NCBI GenBank assembly: GCA_018066005.1 | Contig: JAGHSG010000168.1 | Coordinates: 1 to 13,447 of the forward strand | Direction: 5' to 3' | Origin: Bacteroidales bacterium | GTDB taxonomy: Bacteria > Bacteroidota > Bacteroidia > Bacteroidales > Paludibacteraceae | Length of the DNA: 13,447 nt | Shown: piece by piece, positions 1 through 5,729 of the stretch | Layout: the number at the start of each line of letters is the position of its first letter | Position numbering within the stretch: the first letter of the stretch is position 1 | Translations under genes and position numbers: made by a program | Notes under the pieces: model-generated | Databases searched by the model: none | The model's input: only the letters and a program-made list of their open reading frames with translations | What the model was told of the DNA's origin: nothing

Positions 1-1748
1 CTACCGCCCAGACATGGTTGGACGGTGATTACGATGCTGAAACCAAGGCACAAGTTAAACAAATGATGGAAGCGGAAGACAAATCGCTCCTTATTGACAG
101 TTTCTACCGTACCCTTGAATTTGGTACAGGTGGACTGCGTGGAATCATGGGTCCCGGCACCAATCGTATGAATAAATACATTGTGGCACAAGCTACACAA
201 GGTTATGCTAATTACTTAAACAAAGTGGCTCGCGAAGGTGGCTTTGCTACGCTTGAGAAGGGTGGACAAATCAGCGTCATTGTCGGTCATGACTGCCGCA
301 ACAACGGTCGCCTTTTTGCCGAGACGGTGGCTGATGTGTTTGCTGCTAATAATATTAAGGTGTACCTCTTTGAGTCTTTGCGTCCCACACCGGAAGTGTC
401 CTTTGCTATCCGTCACCTCAAATGTCAGGGTGGTGTGAACGTGACCGCATCCCACAATCCCAAGGAGTACAACGGCTATAAGGCTTATTGGGAAGACGGC
501 TCGCAAGTGCTGCAACCCCATGATAAGGGCATTATTGACGAGGTGAACAAAGTCACCATGGCAGATGTCAAAACCGGTGGCAACAAAGATTTGATTCAAA
601 TCATCGGTGGCGAATTGGACTACGACTATATGATGGCCGTTAAATCGGTCATGATTGACCAAGATGTCATCAATCGCCAGAAAGACCTTAATATCGTCTA
701 TACGCCTCTGCATGGTACGGGACGTCAGATTATCCCGATGTGCTTGCGTTCATGGGGCTTCCAAAATATCCACGTGGTACCCGAACAGATGGTTATTGAC
801 GGTAATTTCCCCACCGTTGTTTCGCCCAATCCGGAGAACTCGGAAGCCATGACGATGGGTATGAACCTCGGTACTAAACTCAATGCCGACCTCGTTATCG
901 CTTCGGATCCCGATGCTGACCGTATCGCTATCGTTTGCCGCAACGACAAGAACGAGTGGGTTATTATCAACGGTAACCAGACCTGCATGATGTATTGCTA
1001 CTACATCATTAACAATATGAAGAAACTTGGCAAGATGACGCCGGATATGTACCTCGTTAAGACCATTGTTACCAGCGAAGTTATCCGTCGTATTGCTGAC
1101 CGTCAAGGCGTCACTTTGACCGATGAATATACGGGCTTCAAGTGGATTGCTAACCGTATCCGTCTGTGGGAAGGTCAACGCAAATATATCGGTGGTGGTG
1201 AGGAAAGTTTCGGCTTCATGGCTTACGATGCAGTCCGTGATAAATGCTCGCCTTCGGCTATCTGCCTTATCTGTGAGATTGCCGCTTACGCCAAAGACCA
1301 CGGCATGTCGCTCTATGAGTATCTCCTTAATATATATATGGAGTACGGTTTCCAACGTGAATCGCCCGTCAATATCGTTCGCCCGGGTAAATCGGGTGCT
1401 GAGGAGATTGCCGGCATGATGGCTAATTACCGTCAGAATCCGCCGCAAGAGATTGCAGGAGAAAAAGTCGTTTGCACCAAGGATTACCAACTGTCCGTTG
1501 AGCGCAATTTGGTTAATGGCAAGTGGGAAGAGAAGGAGATTCACATGGCATTGGAAGCCAAGTCGAATGTGCTGCAATACTTCACAGAAGGCGGTCTTAA
1601 AGTCAGTGTCCGTCCTTCCGGAACGGAACCAAAGATTAAGTATTACTTTGAGATTCCTGCCGAGATGAAGACGCCTGCCGACTACGAGCAAGCCACCGCT
1701 GCGGCCGAATCCCGCGTCCCGGCTATCAAAGCCAGTCTCGGCATTTGA
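1..1748 (+). CDS. Phosphoglucomutase/phosphomannomutase (alpha-D-phosphohexomutase), 5' partial
   Basis: Interconverts hexose 1-phosphate and 6-phosphate through a phosphoserine enzyme, supplying sugar nucleotides and linking to glycolysis; cytosolic. All four family signatures are visible. The phosphoserine loop TASHNP has its serine codon at 450-452. The metal-binding loop DPDADR is at 906-923. The sugar-binding loop GGGEES is at 1191-1208. The phosphate-binding RPSGTEPK is at 1612-1635. The frame is open to the left edge, reading TAQTWLDGDY before the first possible TTG at 18. Relatives carry about 10-25 residues before the matching point, so the true start lies outside the window and the TTG should not be taken as the start. 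About 580 residues are visible, close to full family length (the 'phospho-sugar mutase' subgroup). Substrate preference (glucose, mannose or glucosamine) cannot be read from this sequence. A small hairpin follows the stop codon. Confidence 0.95.
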   Translation, partial: TAQTWLDGDYDAETKAQVKQMMEAEDKSLLIDSFYRTLEFGTGGLRGIMGPGTNRMNKYIVAQATQGYANYLNKVAREGGFATLEKGGQISVIVGHDCRNNGRLFAETVADVFAANNIKVYLFESLRPTPEVSFAIRHLKCQGGVNVTASHNPKEYNGYKAYWEDGSQVLQPHDKGIIDEVNKVTMADVKTGGNKDLIQIIGGELDYDYMMAVKSVMIDQDVINRQKDLNIVYTPLHGTGRQIIPMCLRSWGFQNIHVVPEQMVIDGNFPTVVSPNPENSEAMTMGMNLGTKLNADLVIASDPDADRIAIVCRNDKNEWVIINGNQTCMMYCYYIINNMKKLGKMTPDMYLVKTIVTSEVIRRIADRQGVTLTDEYTGFKWIANRIRLWEGQRKYIGGGEESFGFMAYDAVRDKCSPSAICLICEIAAYAKDHGMSLYEYLLNIYMEYGFQRESPVNIVRPGKSGAEEIAGMMANYRQNPPQEIAGEKVVCTKDYQLSVERNLVNGKWEEKEIHMALEAKSNVLQYFTEGGLKVSVRPSGTEPKIKYYFEIPAEMKTPADYEQATAAAESRVPAIKASLGI

Positions 1749-1755
1749 TTTGACA

Positions 1756-1777
1756 TACCAGTTTGGTCATTCTGGTA
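1756..1777 (+). terminator. Small hairpin just after the mutase stop, possible 3' end signal
   Basis: TACCAG (1756-1761) pairs with CTGGTA (1772-1777) across a 10-base loop, 7 bases after the TGA. It is followed by A's rather than T's, so it is not a classical intrinsic terminator. It could mark or protect the mRNA 3' end. Weak call. Confidence 0.25.
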
Positions 1778-1818
1778 AAAAATGGCAGACATAGCGATTT
1801 GAAAGATAATCGCGCAAA

Positions 1819-1841
1819 AAGCGTTTATTGACGCTTATTTT
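1819..1841 (+). terminator. Weak hairpin followed by ATTTT
   Basis: AAGCG (1819-1823) pairs with CGCTT (1832-1836) over an 8-base loop, then ATTTT. Five base pairs plus a short U-run would make only a weak terminator for the mutase transcript. It may instead be chance. Confidence 0.22.
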
Positions 1842-1885
1842 GGCACTTTGGAATCTGGAAAATTTCGTTAACCCAAAATAAGAGA

Positions 1886-2037
1886 GACAATAAATGTCTA
1901 TTGTTGGTGTGTATTACGCCCTTTGGGGTGTATATATATGCCAGCGTGGAGGCATTATAGTCTATTCTTGTTAACAAGGTATTTCCAGAACCTCAAAGTG
2001 GAGAATAGGCAAAATAAGGTTCCACGCTTTTTTGTTG
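1886..2037 (+). ncRNA. Candidate structured RNA (independent sRNA or leader attenuator)
   Basis: Three consecutive helices are visible. Hairpin 1 pairs ACAATA (1887-1892) with TATTGT (1899-1904). Hairpin 2 pairs TACGCCC (1915-1921) with GGGTGTA (1926-1932), with one G-U pair, over a UUUG tetraloop. A long bulged hairpin is closed by AGCGTGGA (1943-1950) with TCCACGCT (2021-2028), 8 perfect pairs. It continues with a 10-bp arm (1960-1969 with 2001-2010, two G-U pairs) and ends in AGGT/ACCT (1977-1980 with 1990-1993). The closing 3' strand runs straight into a T-rich tract (2028-2034), as at an intrinsic terminator. The bulged-rod shape recalls 6S-like RNAs, but no family name can be assigned without a covariance search. 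No clear TAnnTTTG promoter was found upstream. It ends about 50 bases before the next start codon, so it could equally be a cis-acting leader of that gene. Confidence 0.5.
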
Positions 2038-2088
2038 TAGTATTATTTGGGTTGGTCGGAACCACCGCCCACAAACAACAAAAAGACA

Positions 2089-3915
2089 ATGAGTTTGTCA
2101 TCTATTCGTTCTTGGTTTGCCAAAGGCAATCGCGCTAGTTGGTTTGTATTTGGATTATTCTGTGTTGTTTTATTTACAAAGACGATGATTTTTCATTTCT
2201 CTGTAAATTATGGAATTTTAGTCTCTTCGTTGTGGAAGAATCCAACAGAGTTTGTTCGGTTTTGGGGTGGAAAATTAGTACCAATCCTATTCTTAGGTGG
2301 TTTTATTTTTCTATCCAAACGCTTTTGGTGGACTTATATCGTGAACCTAATAATTGATTTATGGTGCATTGCTAATCTATTTTATTTCAAAGCAAATGGT
2401 TTGTTTCTATCCTATGAAACTATGAAAATGGCAGACAATATGAGTGGCTTTTGGGATTCGCTCTTATCGTACATGGGGTGGGATATTGTTAGTTTCGTTC
2501 TAATTTCTATTGGCTACGCTCTGATAGTTTTGTGTATTATTCCACATCAAACACAAAATCGATCGTGTATCCTTTTTGGAGCAGTAATGGTATTGTCTTT
2601 ATTGATTAGTGTCTTGGACAATGTCTTCTATGCCAAAGTTAGTTATTCTTGGGGACATACAAATAGCGCAGTTGCAGAAGTTCATGATAAAATGCTTGCG
2701 AGTGAAAAATATAAATATTATTACCCATTTGGTCATGTATATTATTATGCTTGTGTTGAGACGTGTACTGATTATAATTCTTGGGCTTGTTTTTATGTAA
2801 AGGAGTTTTCCATATTAAGTTATTTCCCTTCTTGTATAGTGTTTAATATTTTACAACCAGCAGGCGACTTAATTGCGTTTCCAACTGATGATATTGAAAA
2901 AGTAGAACACCTAATTTATAAGGAGAGTTTAAGTAGTAAGCCAAAGACTAATTTGATTTTTGTATTATTTGAAAGTCTTGAGTCTTGGCCTTTACAATCT
3001 GTATGTGGCTATTCATATATGCCCAATCTTGAGAACCTGATAAAAGAGAATAATATTTTGTATTGTGATAAACTTAAATCACAAGTTAAACATGCAAATT
3101 CTATGGATGGACAAATGATAGATGCAACGGGAATGTTGCCTATCGCTAACGGAGCGACATGCATATTATTTGGTACGGATAGATTCCCTAGCTATGCAGA
3201 ATGTTTCTCGAATAGTGCAATATTAAATCCTGCTCCAGGAATGTGGAGACAATCAATAGTGACTAAAAATTATCAATTTAAACAATTGATAGAACCACGT
3301 AAAGGAGAAAAATGGAATGGCGATAAAGACTTGATAACTAATCTAATACAATACATTGATACGGTAGACACAACATTTTGTGCCTTCGCAATTACGGTAT
3401 CCTCGCATGTTCCATTTGCTTATGGCTCAACTCATCCTAGATTTGAACCGGATGGAATGCCCACTATTATGTCAGCGTATCTAAATTGTTTGTCATATAC
3501 AGATTCTTGTATTGGTAGTTTAATAGAGCATATAAAATATAGTGAACTTGCAAAGAATACAACCATTGTTATTTCGGGAGATCATACTATTTTCCGCTCT
3601 GTTGATGAAGAATTTGATGTGTTTGCCAAACAACATAATATTGCCATGCAGACTACAAAGACCTATACTCCTCTCATCATCTACTCTCCTTTTATTGAAG
3701 GCAACATTCAAATCACAGATACTTGTTACCAAATGGACATTTATCCAACTATTATGCACTTAATCGGGTGTGAGGATTATTATTGGAAAGGATTTGGTGT
3801 AAATTTATTAGATTCTGTTGCTCGTCATAATCGTCCTATCTCGGAGCAAGAAGCCTATCGCTTATCAGATATGATGATACGGAGTGACTATTTTAGGCAG
3901 TATTTACACAAGTAA
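2089..3915 (+). CDS. LTA synthase-family membrane sulfatase-fold protein (phosphoglycerol/phosphoethanolamine transferase-like)
   Basis: A 608-residue inner-membrane protein with its catalytic domain outside the cytoplasm. About five membrane helices lie near residues 18-38, 62-77, 80-99, 130-152 and 158-178, followed by an alkaline phosphatase/sulfatase fold. Metal-site candidates are E295 (in FVLFESLES) and D498-H499 (in ISGDHT). Comparison with Staphylococcus LtaS (E255, T300, D475, H476) places S338, in ANSMDGQ, at the nucleophile position, so serine replaces threonine. TVSSHVPF (437-444) is another family motif. The ATG at 2089 is preferred over an in-frame TTG at 2047, because the 14 extra residues would be proline/asparagine-rich and overlap the leader. 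The gene is clearly more AT-rich than its neighbours, suggesting later acquisition. Lipoteichoic acid is not expected in Bacteroidota, so the substrate is unknown; it may be a periplasmic glucan, lipid or glycan. Family assignment is secure, function is not. Confidence 0.85.
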   Translation: MSLSSIRSWFAKGNRASWFVFGLFCVVLFTKTMIFHFSVNYGILVSSLWKNPTEFVRFWGGKLVPILFLGGFIFLSKRFWWTYIVNLIIDLWCIANLFYFKANGLFLSYETMKMADNMSGFWDSLLSYMGWDIVSFVLISIGYALIVLCIIPHQTQNRSCILFGAVMVLSLLISVLDNVFYAKVSYSWGHTNSAVAEVHDKMLASEKYKYYYPFGHVYYYACVETCTDYNSWACFYVKEFSILSYFPSCIVFNILQPAGDLIAFPTDDIEKVEHLIYKESLSSKPKTNLIFVLFESLESWPLQSVCGYSYMPNLENLIKENNILYCDKLKSQVKHANSMDGQMIDATGMLPIANGATCILFGTDRFPSYAECFSNSAILNPAPGMWRQSIVTKNYQFKQLIEPRKGEKWNGDKDLITNLIQYIDTVDTTFCAFAITVSSHVPFAYGSTHPRFEPDGMPTIMSAYLNCLSYTDSCIGSLIEHIKYSELAKNTTIVISGDHTIFRSVDEEFDVFAKQHNIAMQTTKTYTPLIIYSPFIEGNIQITDTCYQMDIYPTIMHLIGCEDYYWKGFGVNLLDSVARHNRPISEQEAYRLSDMMIRSDYFRQYLHK

Positions 3916-3919
3916 ATAG

Positions 3920-3947
3920 ATTTCCTCACACAACCTCGTGAGGAAAT
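3920..3947 (+). terminator. Perfect 10-bp hairpin directly after the LTA synthase-like gene
   Basis: ATTTCCTCAC (3920-3929) pairs exactly with GTGAGGAAAT (3938-3947) around the 8-base loop ACAACCTC, starting 4 bases after the TAA. No U-tract follows, so it may be a Rho-type or 3'-protecting structure. Its core closely resembles the second hairpin at 4012-4044. Confidence 0.5.
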
Positions 3948-3963
3948 GAGGAAACGAGGAAAT
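3940..3963 (+). repeat. Three tandem copies of an 8-bp unit GAGGAAA(T/C)
   Basis: GAGGAAA occurs at 3940, 3948 and 3956 with exact 8-base spacing. The first copy forms the 3' arm of the preceding hairpin, so extra copies could compete for pairing with the 5' arm. Confidence 0.75.
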
Positions 3964-4011
3964 AACTGTCCATAATTTTAGGAAATTATCTGCTTTTTTA
4001 GCCAAAATCAA

Positions 4012-4044
4012 CCAAATACTCACACAAGCCATGTGAGTATTTGG
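4012..4044. terminator. Perfect 13-bp hairpin, possible bidirectional terminator or REP-like element
   Basis: CCAAATACTCACA (4012-4024) pairs without mismatch to TGTGAGTATTTGG (4032-4044) around the 7-base loop CAAGCCA. It is the strongest simple stem in the window. Downstream on the plus strand is GTATTTGAGTGTTTTC (4045-4060). Upstream a TTTTTT run at 3994-3999 would read as A's on the other strand, so neither side has a classical U-tract. Confidence 0.5.
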
Positions 4045-4088
4045 GTATTTGAGTGTTTTCTATCAACTCACCGATTCACCCAGTCTTT

Positions 4089-4110
4089 AACGGTTGATTA
4101 ACGGTTGATT
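4089..4110 (+). repeat. Two tandem copies of an 11-bp unit
   Basis: AACGGTTGATT occurs exactly twice, at 4089-4099 and 4100-4110. It shares the CGGTT core with the 23-bp units that begin about 70 bases later, which may or may not be meaningful. Confidence 0.8.
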
Positions 4111-4166
4111 AGACACACATCACCGAGACGTTATGCACCCGTTCTGCCATAACAACAAACTTTATG

Positions 4167-4287
4167 ACGGTTAAAATTGCCACAATCTTCCGGTTAGATT
4201 CGCCACAATCTTCCGGTTAAATTCGCCACAATCTTCTGGTTAAAATCGCCACAATCTTCCGGTTAAAATCGCCACAATCTTCCGGTT
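4167..4287. repeat. 23-bp direct repeat array, five head-to-tail copies (array A)
   Basis: Units begin with GCCACAATCTTC at 4179, 4202, 4225, 4248 and 4271, exactly 23 bases apart with no spacers. Each ends in GGTT followed by A/T-rich bases. The differences are single bases: TTAGATTC, TTAAATTC and TTAAAATC endings, and C to T in the third copy (TTCTGG). The last copy stops after CCGGTT. The bases at 4167-4178 match the end of a unit, so a degraded sixth copy precedes the array. The array lies about 60 bases upstream of the ATPase promoter and is probably not transcribed from it. Confidence 0.9.
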
Positions 4288-4322
4288 TTTGCAGAAAAAG
4301 TGCATTTTTTTTGCCGGAAAAC

Positions 4323-4353
4323 TTGCATATATCATTTATATTCAGTAATTTTG
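4323..4353 (+). promoter_or_regulatory. Bacteroidota-type promoter for the AAA ATPase gene
   Basis: The -7 box TAATTTTG (4346-4353) matches TAnnTTTG exactly. TTG at 4323-4325 sits 20 bases upstream in the -33 position. Transcription should begin near 4358-4362, giving a leader of about 77 bases that carries the second repeat set. It sits between the two 23-bp arrays. Confidence 0.75.
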
Positions 4354-4364
4354 CACCCTGAATT

Positions 4365-4432
4365 GAAAATCGCCAAATTCCACATCAAAAAACGGCCAAG
4401 TGTAACATTAAAAAACAGCCAAATATAACATT
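4365..4432. repeat. Three degenerate 23-bp repeats in the ATPase leader (array B)
   Basis: GCCAA occurs at 4372, 4395 and 4418, exactly 23 bases apart. The second and third copies are nearly identical, sharing AAAAAAC(G/A)GCCAA and TAACATT. The first is more diverged (AAAATCGCCAA, CCACATC). The period equals that of array A and both unit types start GCCA and carry an A-run, but otherwise the sequence differs. The array fills most of the predicted 5' untranslated region and ends 4 bases before the ATG. Confidence 0.85.
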
Positions 4433-4436
4433 AGTT

Positions 4437-5711
4437 ATGAAAGAGTATAAGAAACGTGTAGCAGATGCCTTGTTAGAGCGCAAATTAGCAGGAAAAGGTG
4501 CGGTGTTAATTGAAGGTCCCAAATGGTGCGGGAAAACTACTACTGCTAAGCAGATTGCTAAAAGTTTATTAGACCTTGGCGATGATAAGGTCTTAGAGCA
4601 AAGTCAACAAATGATGGGTATTGACTCAAAAGAACTCCTTAATGGAGAAACGCCTCGTTTGATTGATGAGTGGCAGCAAATTCCTGCAATTTGGGATTCG
4701 GTTCGTAGTGTGGTAGATGAGCGAGGAGAGATCGGACAATTTATTTTAACGGGCTCTTCTGTTCCCCCTGATCCTGATCAAATTCGGCATAGTGGTACGG
4801 GGCGTTTTAGTCGATTGCGTATGCGCCCGATGAGTCTTTGGGAGTCGGGAGAATCTACGGGAGAGGTAAGTCTGAAAGATCTCTTTGAAGGAAAAGAATT
4901 TGGTGTGCTCCATCCTCAAAACTCTCTTACTGAAATAGCATATCTAACTTGTCGTGGTGGCTGGCCGCAAGCTACTTTTTTAGAAGGAGAAATTGCGCTT
5001 GACCAAGCAATAGATTATTATGATTCGATTGTAGATGTGGATATAAATCGTGTCGATAGAACGCGTCGCAGTCCTCAACGAACTCGTCAGATTTTGCGCT
5101 CGTATGCTCGCAATCAAGGGCAGGCTGTGCCATATACAACCATTTGTTCGGATATAAAAGCAAACGACACACAATTTATCGCAGATGAGACTGTGGCAGA
5201 TTATGTGGATGCTTTAAAGAAGTTATTTGTCTTAGAGGATATGCCGGCTTGGAATCCTAATCTTCGTAGCAAAACGGCAGTTCGTGCGAGTGCAACAAGA
5301 TATTTTGTTGATCCAAGTGTCGCTGCTGCTGCGTTAGGAATAGGTCCCGGAGACTTAATAAATGATCTCAAGACGTTTGGAATGTTTTTTGAAGGTTTGG
5401 CTGTTCGGGATTTGCGTATTTATGCAGATTCACTTAGAGGAGAGGTTTTTCATTATCGCGATAGTAATGGACTGGAATGTGATACCGTGTTACATTTACA
5501 AAATGGGGATTATGCTCTAATTGAGATTAAATTAGGGGGCATAGATAATATAGAAGAAGGTGCTAAAAGTTTAAAATCACTAACATCCATTATTGACACT
5601 ACAAAAATGAAAGCACCTTCATTTATGATGGTTTTAATAGGGGTTGGACAATATGCATACCGTCGTCCTGACGGAGTATATGTGGTGCCTATCGGATGTT
5701 TGAAACCATAG
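4437..5711 (+). CDS. AAA-type ATPase with DUF4143 / nuclease-like C-terminal domain (COG1373 type)
   Basis: A 424-residue cytosolic protein. An N-terminal P-loop ATPase domain (about 1-170) has Walker A GPKWCGKT (27-34), Walker B LIDE (75-78), a sensor-like ILTGSS (103-108) and the conserved GTGRFSRLRMRPMSLWE block (120-136). DUF4143 follows, with a central winged-helix-like region (about 215-300). Its C-terminus resembles a PD-(D/E)XK fold: ECD (347-349) then EIK (363-365). The ATG at 4437 starts just after array B and places Walker A where the family has it. Family members are widespread and often multicopy in Bacteroidota and archaea. Their role is unsettled; links to mobile elements or defence have been suggested, but nothing here proves one. 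No toxin, antitoxin or transposase lies beside it. Base composition is more AT-rich than the housekeeping flanks. It converges with murI, 18 bases apart. Confidence 0.9.
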   Translation: MKEYKKRVADALLERKLAGKGAVLIEGPKWCGKTTTAKQIAKSLLDLGDDKVLEQSQQMMGIDSKELLNGETPRLIDEWQQIPAIWDSVRSVVDERGEIGQFILTGSSVPPDPDQIRHSGTGRFSRLRMRPMSLWESGESTGEVSLKDLFEGKEFGVLHPQNSLTEIAYLTCRGGWPQATFLEGEIALDQAIDYYDSIVDVDINRVDRTRRSPQRTRQILRSYARNQGQAVPYTTICSDIKANDTQFIADETVADYVDALKKLFVLEDMPAWNPNLRSKTAVRASATRYFVDPSVAAAALGIGPGDLINDLKTFGMFFEGLAVRDLRIYADSLRGEVFHYRDSNGLECDTVLHLQNGDYALIEIKLGGIDNIEEGAKSLKSLTSIIDTTKMKAPSFMMVLIGVGQYAYRRPDGVYVVPIGCLKP

Positions 5712-5729
5712 GTCACAGAATTATCCTTC

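Larger units (their letters stand above)
1749..2088. other. 340-base intergenic region
   Basis: Lies between the mutase and the LTA synthase-like gene. It holds two weak hairpins (1756-1777, 1819-1841) and the candidate RNA at 1886-2037. After the RNA, 2038-2088 contains a short TGGT/ACCA hairpin near 2053-2064 and an A-rich stretch immediately before the ATG at 2089. No convincing coding frame and no exact Bacteroidota -7 box were found on the plus strand. Confidence 0.6.
3916..4436. other. 521-base gene-free, repeat-rich region
   Basis: No convincing coding frame. Contents in order: hairpin 3920-3947, 8-bp repeats 3940-3963, hairpin 4012-4044, 11-bp repeats 4089-4110, array A 4167-4287, an inverted TTCCGG/CCGGAA pair (4280-4285 and 4314-4319) around a T-rich tract, the promoter 4323-4353 and array B 4365-4432. 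About 50 bases (4111-4166) show nothing recognisable. Confidence 0.75.

Noticed and set aside
750..1691. Long open frame on the minus strand inside the mutase gene
   Set aside because: It is a shadow of a strongly coding plus-strand gene with all its family motifs; the minus-strand protein shows no recognisable domain.
2047..2088. N-terminal extension of the LTA synthase-like protein from TTG
   Set aside because: The extra residues are not membrane-like or conserved in character, and the ATG at 2089 follows an A-rich stretch typical of starts in this phylum.
4179..4287. CRISPR array
   Set aside because: The 23-bp units are head to tail without spacers and there are no cas genes nearby.
4305..4312. 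Run of eight T's as a terminator
   Set aside because: No GC-rich stem lies directly before it; the nearby TTTTT/AAAAA pairing is weak and the tract is part of an AT-rich promoter region.
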